This document shows, piece by piece, positions 10,319-22,161 of a DNA stretch of 64,000 bases. The position numbers and the translations under genes were made by a program. The notes beneath the pieces were generated by a model that saw nothing but the letters and a program-made list of their open reading frames with translations, was not told the origin of the DNA and made no database searches. Source of the stretch: Pyropia yezoensis. Taxonomy: Eukaryota; Rhodophyta; Bangiophyceae; Bangiales; Bangiaceae. Each line of letters begins with the position of its first letter. Position 1 is the stretch's first letter. The stretch is taken from NCBI GenBank assembly GCA_009829735.1, contig CM020619.1, forward strand, positions 11,771,777 to 11,835,776, written 5' to 3'.

Positions 10319-13300
10319 TCACTCACATAGTGGCGCAGCTGCGTAACAATAGTTTTGTTGAAGCGCTCCACCTGCCCATTAGTTTGTGGGTGGTAGAGGG
10401 TGGCATAGTTTTCCCGCACCCCCAACATATCCAGCACTCCCTGAAACAGTACAGACGCAAATTGCGGTCCATTGTCCGATAGTGTACTATCCGGAATGCC
10501 ATACGCGGCAACCCAGTGATCTAGGAAGGCTGACACGACCGACATGGCCGTGATCTCTGCCAGTGGGAGCGCTCGCGTAAGTTTCGTGAAGCGGTCACAG
10601 ATAACCAGGAGGTACTGGTTGCCCTCCTCGGTCACTGGCAGTGGCCCAAGGATGTCCATCGCAAACGCGGCAAAGGGCTCCTTGGCCGGGAACAATAGCA
10701 TAGCCGTAGTAGGCCGCCGTTCCATCAGACGGTTCTGTGCACAACTTGTGCAGGCAGCCACCCAACTGTAGATGTCCACCACCATGGACGGCCAGTAGTA
10801 CCTGGTCCTCAGGGTCTGGTACAGTTTACTAGACCCCAGGTGTCCACCCGTGGGAGCGTTGTGCTCCCTCTCAAGGATACTGTCCTTGAGGGATGCGGGG
10901 ACGACAAGTTGTTCGGTCCCCTGGAATACCCCCCTCCTCATGAGGAGGCCATCGTCTCCCAGAAAGAACCGCGTCTCCGCCACCGTATCCAGTGTATCCC
11001 TCAGCGACTTGCAGAAGGGATCCTCGGCCTGGGCCTTCACCACCTCGTCCAGGGACTGGGGCAAGTACTTCTTGTTCCCTGGCGCCTTGGGGTTCAACGC
11101 CTGACCCGAGCGCGTGACTACCCCCACGATGGGGATGTCCTCATCGACTGGGTTAGTGTCCAGCCCCTCGGTAGGTACCCGACAGAGGCCGTCGGCCACG
11201 GCATGTTGCCTGCCAGGTCGGTACTCAATATCAAAGTTGAAGGGTGCCAGTCGCACCCTCCACCGGTTGAGACGAGTGTTCGTACAGTCCGTCTTGAAGA
11301 TGAACTGCAACGCGCGGTGGTCACAGCGGATGAGGAACTTCTCACCCTCTAGGTAGTGACGAAGTGACGTCACCGCCCACACCACTGCGAGTCCTTCCAA
11401 TTCGGTGACTCCGTAGTTCTTCTCGGCCGAGTTCAGCCCCTTGCTGAAGTATCCCACCGGCAAGTACTCTTTGTCCGGCTGCTGCTGAAGCAACACACAA
11501 CCAAGTTGGTCGTAGCTAGCGTCCACATCCAGGATGTAGTGGCCTCCCAACCTGGGAATAGCCAGGATAGGGGGCTTCAGCAGAAGGTCCCAAAGAGTCT
11601 CAAAGGATTCCTGCTCCACCCGACTTGGGGGATGCAGGTTCTTCGGTAGCGTTGAGCTCACTAACTCATTCAACGGTTTCGCCACCTTGGCGAAGCCCTT
11701 GGTGAAACGTCAGTACACGTTACACATCCCGAGGAAGCTCCTCATCTGGGTCTGGGTCCGGGGGTACTGAGCCTTACGGATGGCCCTCAAGTTTTTCTCG
11801 TTGACACTCAGACGCCCCGGACGGACAACATGTCTCAAGTATTCCACCTCTTGAGTGGAGAGGTGGCACTTACTCGTCTTCAGTGACACACCGGCGTCAG
11901 CAAGTAGCTTGAACACCTGGCCAAGATGGCCAATGTGTTCCTCCGGACTTCGGGAGAACACAATGATATCGTCTTGGTACACGAGACAGATCTGCCACCG
12001 TACTCCGGCCAGAATCATGTCCATAGCGCGCTGGAAAGTTGCCGGCGCGTTACACAGGCCAATCGGTAGACGCTTGCACTGGTAGGTACCACAGTGACAG
12101 GTAAAGGTAGTTTTATGCCTGTCCTCCGGGGCAATGGGAATTTGCCAGTACCCCGCGTTACAGTCCAGGGTAGAGAACACGTTCGCCTCCCCCAGGGAGT
12201 CCAGACAGTCGTCCATCCTAGGTAGGGGATAACTGTCCTTCACCGTGCTCTCGTCGAGCTTACGGTAGTCGATACAGAACCGGGGGGTCCCATCAACTTT
12301 GGGGACGATAACCACCGGACTCGCCCACTCGGCGTTACTGGCCTCGATCACATCGAGGGCCTCCATGCGAGAAACTTGCTCCTTAACGAGGGCCCTTGAA
12401 CGAGGTCCTCCCCTATACGGTAGTTGGCGTATAGGGGGTGCACCGGGCTTCAACTCGATCCGGTGTTGGGTGGCTCTCATGAGTCCGTATTGGCCATCCC
12501 ACAACTTGAGATATTGGTCCAAGAGGCGTTCAACTTGAACCCTCAACCTGGGTGGGACACCCTCCATGTTCACATGGGGCCGAGGAGAGGCGGCCGACTT
12601 GGCTTGATGCTTCTCCTTTCCGGACTTCGGGTCGCTACTTGCGCCCGCGTTGAGGTTGACCGCTACTACCGGTCCCTCGTGTTGGTCGATATAGCCGAAC
12701 TTGGCTCCCGACTTGAAGTACTTGGGCGACGAGCTCAGGTTCATAACCTGGATCCTCCACGGGACTCCGGCTTTGGAGTCCATCGTGCCAAGGGCAACAT
12801 GCACTTGGTGCTTGCGAGCAAGACGGGGGTGGGGGTGCACCAACCCGTTCCCCGTATAATCAGTTACAACATCAACGTGCGCCACCGAATTGGGGGGCAA
12901 CGTGACTTTACGGGCTAAACGCAGAGTAGCAGTAAGCCCTTCCCTCACAGAGCAAACAGGCTTCGACTGTGAGACTGTCACAGGAGCCACAGACTTTCCC
13001 TAACCAAGGATGGGAATGGTTTCCCCATTCATCAACTTGACCCAATACTCAGGGCCACAAATCAAAGGCACTTGTGTAACAACATAAGGGGTACCCAGAA
13101 GCAGGGGTACCGATATATTCTCAACTACTCGATAGGTCACGTCGACCTCATGGGTCCCCAACCTAGTTGGTAGGGACACGGCACCAACGATGGGAAGTAC
13201 CCCACCATTGATGTCGATCAGATGGTCAGCTTTAGACCTCCAGCGTTGGAGCTTCATCTCTTTTGGTAATAGCAACTTGCGTATCAAGGAGGCTCCTGAC

Positions 13301-13548
13301 CCGGTATCAAGTACGATACGGGCACAACAGGCGCGGCCGGGGGCAAGTTGCACCCGTCCAGCCACCTGGAAGTTCTCACCCGTCAGCACCGTGATGACCC
13401 GACGTGGGTTTACGTTCTTGGGGAGTCCTACCCGAGGTGGGCGGACTCCCTTAGGCCGCCGCAGTATCCGGCACGGTTGGTTCGTCCTCTTGACCCACTT
13501 GGCCGAGGCTGCTGTTGTGAGCTTCGGACGACCAGCTCCAACGGTCAT
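10319..13548 (-). pseudogene. pol: pol of element 2 (fossil, truncated)
   Basis: Contains protease, reverse transcriptase, RNase H and the first part of integrase in the same order as element 5. The right-arm end cuts it inside the integrase core, after which the frame runs by chance into LTR sequence of element 1. It carries about two breaks besides the truncation. The start overlaps the gag stop (ATGA at 13545-13548, minus strand). Confidence 0.9.
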
Positions 13549-15490
13549 TCGTTTCCCGCCGACTTGACGTCCGAATCTGATGACAAAGGGGAAGACGACG
13601 AGTCCGAGGACGACGTTTCCGCCCCCTCCGCCGAGGGTGTGGCGACCGCCACCACCGGTAGAGACCCACCCTCACGGCGTGAACGTACTTCGTTCGTAGC
13701 CGACTTCTTACTCGCATTCCTAACAAGTTGTTGGATGCGTTTACTCAACTTGGGGCAATCATATGCCCAGTGTCCATCGGAGTTGCAGTTCCAACACCGA
13801 TTGTCAGTTCCCGGAGGGGTCTTCTCGACTGGGGAAGACGAAGGGATACCCTGGGAAGTTCCCACGGCAGCTACCACCCTCTCCTTGCGGATTCGGCGTG
13901 CCTCTCTCAACTCTCTGGCCTGGCGCGCCTCCTCCCGTTCCTTGGCCAACTTGGCCTGACGCTCCTGGCGTTGTTCCTCCCGCAACTTGCGGTAGGCCTC
14001 GCCTCTGCGATAGGCGAACCTGGCCAACTCGGCCAGGGTCGCCCGGGCAGTGTTATGCTCCCGGGTCTCCATCCGGACTGACCAATGGAGTCCCTCCACA
14101 AACCGACTCTTCACCACAGCTTGTGGATGAAGAAACCCACAAAGATTGTTGAGCTTACGAACTCGCTCCGCAAAGGACAACTCGTCCTCCGCCTCTTCCT
14201 GATGGGCTTGCGTAATCTCCTCGACTTGAGAAGCCAACGCTGCTTCATCAACCATAGCTCTCAACAACCAGTTGACGAGCTCCAAATAGGACGTCACCTC
14301 CCCAGCGCCTCCATTTGAGGAGCTGGGCATGACGGACATCAGTTCTGTCCGCAGGTCGCCCTTCGTAAATTCCTGTAGCATATCGGAAGCCATGCCTTCA
14401 TTTATGGCATTGTCGTCACAGGCTTTTGTGAAACGACGTAGGAATTAAAGACAGGGAGAGGGGGAGTTCCATCCCACTCCGCTTTGTGCCCAAAAGAATG
14501 AAGTGCATTCTTCTTGGCACGGCCCGTGGCTCGGGCCTGGACAGGGCCATACGCCACCGACTTGTTGTGGAGGGCGAAGGTCTCACAGTCAAAGATCCTC
14601 TGGTAGACCGGGTTGGCTACCTGAATCTTGGGCGGCACCTCACGTTGAGGGAACAACCGCTGTGGCACTGGGGTAAGTTGACCCTCAGTGCCTGTAGTCT
14701 GGCGCGACGAGCTTGGTGTAGCCGCCGGCGTTTCCGGGGGAAGCTCCCCCATGAAGGGCGTACGCCCCACCGAGTATGGTGTGGCTCCCTCGTCGGGAGT
14801 CACAGGGGTCGCCCCCTGTTCGGGGCGGCCCGAAACAGGCCTGAGGAGGGACTCCCCCTGCGCCTGCGGGCTCGAAAGCCCCGATCCGGTCTGGACATTA
14901 AGGCCATCTGGCAAACTCGCCACAATCTGATTCAGAATAGTATTCGTCATCGTGACCACCAGGTCCGGCAAAGTCTGCTGCAACACATCGGTCGCCTCCC
15001 GACGGATAGTTTCCGCGAGGAGTGGATTGACGACTCCAGTTGAGTCTCGGTCCGCCTCCGGGAGTCCACCTGAGGGGTAACCACGTTCCTCAGGGGTCTC
15101 AACCGGGGGCATGGGCGCGAGCCCATCGCCGACCAACGGAGGTCCGCCGTCCTCCGAAAGCCTAGTTGGGGACGGCTTCAAGCCAAAGTTGGCTCCAACC
15201 CGAGTGGAACCCACGGGGACAGTCGTCACCCCTTGGGACGTTCCCGTTGAGTGTACCACACGGTGGCCAGACTTCGGCCCACCCACATCAGAAGTGTCAC
15301 CCGAGTGAACTCCCGACTGAGTCGGGGTGGCCTGTTGCCCGCCCGCACTTCCTGTCCTGCTGGCTTGAGGGACCTCTAGTCCCTCTGCGACCCCAAGTTA
15401 ACCCACCTGTGTCTCACCAGTATTCAAAGGCACTGAAGTACGTGCGTCACCCGTGTACTCCCCGGACGACGGGGGGTCCGAACTAGTCAT
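13545..15490 (-). pseudogene. gag: gag of element 2 (fossil)
   Basis: Starts at the family ATG (15490, after the hairpin-rich leader) and ends on the ATGA overlap with pol. The N-terminal third, the helical gag core and the CCHC knuckle near 13750-13800 are present. It is mostly open, with about two breaks. Private variants match element 1, not elements 3-5. Confidence 0.88.
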
Positions 15491-15609
15491 GTTGGCAGAC
15501 GATCCGTATGCCACGGTCCAAGTCCACCGTTCCTCTGAGACAGAGGGCCCCCTACACCCGGGTGCACCCGGAGGTAAAGTTTACCTCTGTCCCCTGCTGC
15601 TCCACCAAG

Positions 15610-16078
15610 TGTGGCAAAAACCTCTCGCACACGCGACACCCAAATTGGGGCGGTGTACAAGGGCTGCCTCCCGTGTCGGGGGAACCGGAACAAGTGCAAG
15701 TCGCACACACTCTATCCCTGTTGTGGGGCAATCTCCCCACTGACAAACAAGAGGATGGTGTGTGGTCCAACAGTTTCTTGGTCGGGACGGGGACGCAGGG
15801 CCAAGCCCCGCTGTCCCTCTCCTTATCCCCCCAGGGTCCACTCAGAATCTCGCCACTCAGAATCTCCCACCCCAGCACCTGCCCACCGGGCCACACGAAA
15901 ATTCAAGACGATAAATGCAGAAAACCCTCAAATCCAAGTTCGATTTACTACTAAGCTAACTATCCCAAACTTAGGGAATATGGACCCAAATGCAGGGGGA
16001 GGAACGGATCAGGCTAGTGGCCTGCCGCCCCTTGCATGGCACGTGTTGCCCCCGTACCTGGGGGTCAATACTGCCACA
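15610..16078 (-). repeat. 5' LTR of element 2
   Basis: Complete 469-bp LTR on the minus strand with matching inverted ends TGTGGCA and TGCCACA. The primer-binding site lies immediately to its left (15595-15608). The right flank at 16079 is unrelated sequence, so this is a true element edge. Confidence 0.93.
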
Positions 16079-16602
16079 ACTGCAAATTGCCGAGCGCGGC
16101 AGAACGGTCGCGACCTGTGGACCCACCCGTGGGATATTGCCGCGGTCGTTTGGTCTGTGGGCGTGACGTGAGGAACGCCGCCAGCCCCCGCGGCTTCTTC
16201 TGCTTCTACGGGCACCTGACCGTTGGGGAAGGGGGAGGGGAGAGGGGACGAGCGTGCTCTGCCTGGGGCTCACCGCTGCTGTGGCATGTGTCACGCAGGG
16301 TGTTGTGCGCCGCGGTAGTACAATGTTACACTGAAGCTAGGATAGCACCGACAGTGGCCAGGTGTCCATCGAGACGCGCATGGTGCGCCTGCAATCACAT
16401 TCGTCTCTCCAAGATGACACAGCACACGTATGTGAGCGGAGCTAATACGAGAAAGAAGAAAACTACCACACGCAAGCGCGCCTACAAACAGCAGGATCCG
16501 ACGAGCATGAAGCACGTAGCACATGCGACCCTCACCGTACAGTGACTGCAAAAGGCCGCGAACGGCCCCCGCGTGGCGCAAGACACCCAACCCTTGGACG
16601 CT
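16079..16602. other. non-coding spacer downstream of the E frame
   Basis: No convincing coding frame or element end. It contains a purine-rich patch at about 16225-16250 and serves as the downstream flank of the minus-strand gene region at 16603-18467. Confidence 0.35.
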
Positions 16603-17247
16603 CTACTCCTCCATGGCCTCGACCACCCCTGCCTCCACGGCCGCCATGTCGATTGCTTCCTCCTGCAGGAGCTCATCCGTCTCTACATAATCGTCCTTGT
16701 CGAGCTTGCCGCGGTCTTCGTCACCGCCATCGACCAAGCGGAGGCCGCCGGCGGGGAGGTCGTGCATGGGCAGAAAATCGTCTTGGCGCGGGACCTCGAC
16801 CGCAAACTCGGCGTAAACACCGCTGGCCAGGCCGTTCCTGCGCGGCGGCTTGATCCCAGCCGCCTTCTCAAGCTCGCCTAGGATGATGGCGCACACGATA
16901 GAGACGTGCCCAACGGTGCAGTCGACGTACTCCCCACCCCCGACGTTCTTGGACGCGACCACCCGCTTGCTGGCGCCCACTTTCAACATGAACTGCTCCA
17001 CCGTCTCCACCATAGCCGGGTTCCCCTCGTCCGACTCAATGTAGCTGTTATTTAGCAGCCAATTATCAGCAGTGGGCTTGTCCATCAGGTCCGCTACAGT
17101 CTGCCAGTCAGCAGCCGACTGCCGCTTGCGCTTTCCCGCCTTGGTGCGCGGAGCAGTGTAGCAATATGGTTGTCCGTATTGTGACCCTACTATTAGGGGG
17201 GCTACTTCTAATCCTTGGCTTTCAATTTGATAGTCCGGACTAGTCAC
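16603..17247 (-). CDS. unrecognised acidic protein or 3' exon (E)
   Basis: Open on the minus strand to a stop at 16603. The frame opens with GTG at 17247, but the first ATG is at 17085 (160 residues), and the basic stretch KAGKRKRQSAADW just upstream looks coding, so this is probably a 3' exon whose acceptor lies near 17135. Visible features are a basic cluster (possible nuclear signal), a folded middle segment with the hydrophobic run VGHVSIVCAIILGELEKAAG, and an acidic tail rich in Asp/Glu ending EAMEE. It lies 75 bp downstream of the 17323-18467 frame on the same strand, so the two may belong to one spliced gene. No family is recognised and no role is proposed. Confidence 0.35.
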   Translation of the reverse strand: MTSPDYQIESQGLEVAPLIVGSQYGQPYCYTAPRTKAGKRKRQSAADWQTVADLMDKPTADNWLLNNSYIESDEGNPAMVETVEQFMLKVGASKRVVASKNVGGGEYVDCTVGHVSIVCAIILGELEKAAGIKPPRRNGLASGVYAEFAVEVPRQDDFLPMHDLPAGGLRLVDGGDEDRGKLDKDDYVETDELLQEEAIDMAAVEAGVVEAMEE

Positions 17248-17322
17248 GGTATCTATAAGTTACGTATGACCAGAGGGACTTGCATCTTGGGGTGGAGGGT
17301 AGTTAGTAGCGTCCCCGAGGGT

Positions 17323-18467
17323 TTATAACGTGGGGGCCGGCGGCGAATCCACCGCCGGCCAAGGTAGAACAACAAACCCCTCCCATTTGGGCTCCCATCT
17401 TGGTCCCGTGGCTTGCGCTCCAAGGACAGCAACCTTGGCCTCCCGGTCACTTTGGTGCAGATCCCCCTTGGTGAGTGCTCCCTGAGAGTGGACGTGCGAC
17501 GGATACCCTATTGTGCTACAAGCAGGCCCAAACACGCCAATGTGCTCGAAGTAGACCGGGATAGTGACCTCCTTGTAGGCCTGCAGAGTGTGGGAGCGGG
17601 AGCGCATCAGCAGTGACCGCACGCGCACTGGAGCGGTATGGCACTTGCGAGCAGGGTAAATCTTCCGGCTCATGGAGTAGATCTGCGCGTCCTCCTCGCT
17701 GATCACCAGCTCGTCCTCGATGGCCATGTGCATCAAGTCCACGTAGTGATCCGCGCTCAGGTAAACGCGGCGCGTCAACAGCGTCGTCGCCGTCTCCTCT
17801 TTCGAGTACGCGCGAAGGCGGGTGCGGATCCGCACCAGCTCTGCCTGGTTGGCCTTGGCTGCCTGCAGGTCAGCCTTGATAGCGTCTTTGTCGCCCTTGT
17901 CGAGGCCAACCTTCTGCTTGATCTCGGTGAGGCCAGAGCTCGTCACGGTCTTGAGCGAGTGGATGCTTTTGGCCATGAGCTCCAGCATCTTGCCCTGCGT
18001 CTGCAGCTGATGGCTAATTCCGTTCAGATTGTCCGTCAGTTCCTCAACATTGGCGGCCGTGCTGTAAACGTCCAGTCGCATCGGACGAAGGCCGACGGAA
18101 ACTGCGCGCGCCAGAGCAATGCCTGCCTCGGACAGGACAGGAGTGCCGTCGTGAAGCTTGTCCACATTGAGAGTCGGCGTCATTGCGGGAATGGGCTGCT
18201 GTGCGGTAGCCACAAGCGCCGGCGGTCGCGCAGACGACTCCTTAGGACCCTTTCCCTTCTTGCTCGGCTGGCGAGGGCTGCCTGCGGCACCCACACGCGC
18301 CGCACCGCGAGGCACGCTTGTAGGCGCCGCAACAGCAAGGCGGGCAGCGGGCAAACCGCTCCGCCAGCACCAGCACCGTTGTTGAACATTGGCATCGTCG
18401 TCGGCGGGCGAGAGGAAGCCGCTGGCATACCGGACGTCGCCGCGAGGCCGTACTCGCCCGAGTCCAT
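17323..18467 (-). CDS. unrecognised coiled-coil protein with disordered N-terminus (F)
   Basis: An ATG at 18467 (MDSGEYGLAATSG) sits about 170 bp downstream of a minus-strand TATA box, a sensible start. The first about 35 codons are in one frame and the rest (from near 18350 to the stop at 17323) in another, so either a one-base sequencing error or a frameshift lies near 18345-18360. The N-terminal about 120 residues are Ala/Pro/Arg-rich with a Lys cluster (KKGKGPK). A helical region with heptad-like spacing (NVEELTDNLNGISHQLQTQG onward, about 90 residues) follows, then SADHYVDLMHMAIEDELVI. Coding character fades after KIYPARK near 17650, where an exon may end and join the 16603-17247 frame. 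No known family recognised. Confidence 0.4.
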
Positions 18468-18638
18468 CTTGAAGGTAGGCAGGAAAAAAGACAGACCGGC
18501 AGACCACAGTGCAAGGACAACGTAGCAAAGCCACGGATGGGGAGGGAGAAGTGCAGTCAAGCGGTAGGCGCGTGCAGGGATGTGTGCAGGGGGGGTGAGG
18601 AGCGAGAAGATCGACGGCCAGTCCCGCACCTGGGTGGG

Positions 18639-18646
18639 CTTATATA
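18639..18646 (-). promoter_or_regulatory. TATA box for the minus-strand gene at 18467
   Basis: TATATAAG on the minus strand, followed downstream by a GC-rich leader and a pyrimidine-rich run before the ATG at 18467. Spacing fits a core promoter with a 5' leader of about 140 nt. Confidence 0.5.
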
Positions 18647-18734
18647 CGCTTTGGGGGGGAAGGAGGGCGGCCGAGGAAGAGCGACCCGCTGCAGGTCGAA
18701 ACAGGCACTGAAACGGTTGGGCGTATGACCCTGT

Positions 18735-20657
18735 GCTCCCCATGACCACTCGCGTGCACATGTGGAGAGTGGGCAGCAGAGCCAAAGAAGCAGCTCGGCT
18801 CCACAAACAGTTAGCCAAGCGTTGCGTGACAAGCTGTGAGAGTCAGCGGGTGCCTACGAAGTCACACCCCGCCGGAACGCCCAACACAGCATGAGCGCGC
18901 CAAAAAACAGCAGAAGGCATGCGCGCGCGGTCGGCACAAACACTCTGACACCCCCGAGGACTTCGCTCACCTTGCAGTCGATCGATGTATAGCACGCGCG
19001 CGCGAGGGCCACGGCCCACAGCAGCTGCGCCCAAACGGCCAGGCGTTGGCGAAGGCACCACAGCGGCAAAACGCGATCGTCAGGGCCAGCACGCGCCCAA
19101 ACACCAGCTGCGCGGCCGACAGTGCCCAAAAAGCGCACAGCATTGCCCTCAAGGCTCCCAGCGGGCCTTTGACGCCGACAGGCGCTCTGGCCTCCTCCAG
19201 CGGGTGGCGTGGCATGCGTGGAGATCCATTCTCTCCGACGCTCGTGGCTGGAGCTAGCTGCACGTGGTTGGTCGGAACGCACGGGACACGGCAAAGTATG
19301 CCCAGGCTTTCTGAGCGAGGGCGCGCCCTTCTCGAGCGCGTCCACCGCTGTGGATCCAGAGGGGATGGAAATCGCGCGCTCAGTTCGGCCGCTCCAGAAT
19401 CATACAGCCGAGGATCCGGTAGTTCGCCATTAAGTCGAGTTCTGGAATATCTGAGCACCCCTAAGTGTGCTGTTCACTGCATCAGAGAGGGGTTTCTGCT
19501 TAAGAGCACTGGATTCGATGTAGAGTGGCCGATAGGGAGCACTTGCCATGTACTTGTCGCATGTGAAATAACAATGCCCGTGTTGGAGTTTTTTTCAACA
19601 GCCACGTCGGCACCACGCGATCTGAGCCTGCGCTTGTCCACCACAGGTGGACAGCGCGGCAAGAGCTTGCGGCCACCGCTCGGCGGATCTGGCGACCGTC
19701 ACGCACCCCGTCGCGGTCGCCTTTCTCCGATCGCCTTTCTCCGATCGCTGCCGTACCCGCCGCCGATGTCTGCGATGACTTCGCTCGACGTACCCCGCTG
19801 CTTCCTGTCCTCAAAGAGCGAGCGGTGTGCGCCTGTCCGCCTGTGCCTGGCCATTGGCGCGAATGAGTGAGCCCGCTCGAGCGGGCTGCTATGGCCACGG
19901 AGTCTATTGACATTGGTCATTCACGCGGGATGCGGGCGATGTGCTTCATCGGCATGGACCCGACCGGGCTGCACGATTCGCGGCTGCCCTCGCCGCCGAA
20001 GCCTACAGAAGAACGCCATTTGTCGCGTGCTTGTGGAACCCGTGCATGTCGACCTGTCGCTTCAGGTCGACTGGGATGGTGTGTCGTAGTGGCAGAGTGT
20101 GCACTGGAGGTGCTATGAGTGCGCTGGCAACGGTTTGCTTCGTGGGACTTGTGTTGCAACCGCCTTCTCGGTCCGGGAAGGCAAGGATGGAGGGAGCATT
20201 GATATGAAATTCCGAGTGCCCGCGCCCACGTGAGCGTGAGGTCGCCTTCGCGCGGTGCGCCGCTGAGCTGACCGCGCGGCGCGACTTTGGCTCCTGGCAC
20301 GCGCCTTGCTGTCAAAAGCTGCGTGTGGAGCGCGCGCACTGACTGTCCTTTCTCCCGTACGAGCACTTACCGCTCCCTCTCTTCTCGACCGTTCTGTCGA
20401 ACATGCACACTCCGTGGCTGGTGCTTGCTTCCCGCGCGCTCTCGTGTCGTTTCGAGCGTCCCTAGTTGCTTTGGCGCGCTCCGCTCCGAGCGCCTGTTTC
20501 CCGTTAGTGCTGGTGTCCGTTTTGGCCGCCATTCTTCTTTTGAGGCCTCTGCTGTCGTGGCGCTTGTCTCTCGCGCGTGTTCTTGGCGGGTTTTGACTAC
20601 CCCGTCGTCCTGCACGCATGCCCGTGGGCTCGCGCTTGGCGTAAAGCTGCAATAATT
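18735..20657. other. poorly coding GC-rich region
   Basis: Several overlapping frames are open on both strands but none shows consistent coding character. The best candidate is on the minus strand at 18854-19345, with two hydrophobic stretches (ending LLLFFGALMLCWAF) that could be part of a membrane protein. A competing minus frame over the same bases is equally hydrophobic, so I do not call a gene. 20280-20640 is CT-rich and low in complexity on the plus strand. Confidence 0.3.
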
Positions 20658-21572
20658 GCGCGCCAGGACTGGATTCCTTGTGGCATGGACGCCATCAGCT
20701 CGTGATGGTGCGCTAGTATCGTCCCTAGTGAGGTTCGCTGCTTGAGTGCTGCTGCCGACATGTGCTTCGAGATCCTGTGGTCTCCGTCTATTTGTGTGCT
20801 ACCCTTGATCCCCTACGGGCTGTTGACGTCGCCCATCACAGCCCATCCGTTCACCCTGTTGCTACCCTTCCCCGTCCTTGATTGTATTCACCATGTTCGA
20901 CATTCCCCCGACCAGGGAAGAGCTCGACTGTCTGATATGCGGCTTCTCTGCCAGATTGTAAGGATTTGCCCATGAAATCGCCACCCGGAACCCAGGGGAT
21001 ATGGACTGGGACCTCTCCTTACATGTCCGGCCCCGATAACTCCCCCCAAGACACATCAATTCCCCACTACCCTGGGCGACACCACGCTGTATCCCTGACA
21101 TTTTGCGGACGTCGGCCGACCGCACGAAAGCCGCCGTCGACGCACTGTCGGAACCCTGTCATGGACGTCGAAACTCGACAGCGAGGAGCGAGTGACATCG
21201 TCCACCAACCACGGGCGGACATCCCCGTCTGTGCTGCCTGAATTCTATTCTCTGCGCTCCTTGAAAGCTGGCATCAAGGACCAGTCACATGATTCACCGA
21301 CACTGAGGACACCGCACATCCTCGCTGGCGGCTGAGTGCGATATGACTGGCTCGCCGGCTTTTGGATTGATTGAATTCGGCCAGCTGGTTGGTGACTGGC
21401 TGGCCGGTCAAGGGATTGATTGAATTTGGCCTTGCTGGCCCTTACAGCCAGTCGGACCTTCTGGCCGACCGGCGTGTGGAGCCGGCTGGTGGGGCGCGCT
21501 GGGCGCCATCCACGGGACCCCCTTCGTTTCGGGCAAACTGGGGCTGCACTCCTTTAGTGCGCACGCCCGCCC

Positions 21573-21684
21573 ATGCTTTGTTCTGAGAGACATGCTTTGT
21601 TTTTGGACCGTTCTGTGCCTACCGGCGGTGCGATGGGGAAACGCATGCTTTGGGGCACCTCGGGTGCCCCGACGCGAGTATATA
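21573..21684 (+). promoter_or_regulatory. promoter-like module, unit 1 (three ATGCTTTG boxes, hairpin, TATA)
   Basis: ATGCTTTG occurs at 21573-21580, 21592-21599 and 21645-21652. A perfect 8-bp stem with a 3-nt loop (GGGGCACC-TCG-GGTGCCCC, 21652-21670) overlaps the last box by one base, and TATATA follows at 21679-21684. A non-coding leader of about 470 bp leads to the zinc-finger ORF. It could be a host promoter or the U3 part of an unrecognised LTR. Confidence 0.5.
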
Positions 21685-22161
21685 GTGCGTGAGTGTCGGC
21701 GCCACCGAGGGAGACGAGAGGGGAACAACAGACACAGACCAAAGACACTGTTTACCTTTTGTACCCTCGATCCCCACCGACGTCGCGCCCATCTTCTTCC
21801 CCAGACCCACCCCCGTCGAGACCACCGTCCTCTTCCCCGTGCCCCGCCGCCCCATTGGCTCGCAAGGCCCGCTGACACCCCCACGAGTACGTTGAGGGCT
21901 CCCCGGTTTTAGGTGGGTCCTCACATGTGGTAGCTTCCGATTGTTCGACTTTCTACCTGGCGGTGACTGCGATTCCGTGCGTGATTTGGACCTCCCTGCG
22001 ATTGTGACGTCGTGTTGCCCCCTGCGTTCGGCTTGCCACGGGCATTGTAATACGAACGCAGTGGGTTCCACGAATCACACCGAAAGAATATTTCCCTGAC
22101 ACTGCCATCGCGCTTGATGTCACGGAATTTTTCTTTTTGGTCAACCGATTGTTGAATCCCA

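Larger units (their letters stand above)
10319..16078 (-). mobile_element. Ty3/gypsy family I, element 2 (right arm of inverted pair, truncated in pol)
   Basis: Read on the minus strand: 5' LTR 16078-15610, primer-binding site 15608-15595, gag from ATG 15490, and pol from 13548 to the cut at 10319 within the integrase region. The antisense ORF and 3' LTR are absent. It is almost the exact reverse complement of 1414-6708 of element 1, sharing variants not seen in elements 3-5, with a 3.6 kb spacer between the arms. It has a few breaks, fewer than element 1. Confidence 0.92.

Noticed and set aside
9979-11685. 568-codon minus-strand frame combining pol with LTR-derived sequence
   Set aside because: The C-terminal part is LTR sequence of element 1 read through the inverted-repeat joint; not a real gene.
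18836-19870. 344-codon plus-strand frame
   Set aside because: Composition is uneven, no domain is visible, and minus-strand frames over the same bases are equally open.
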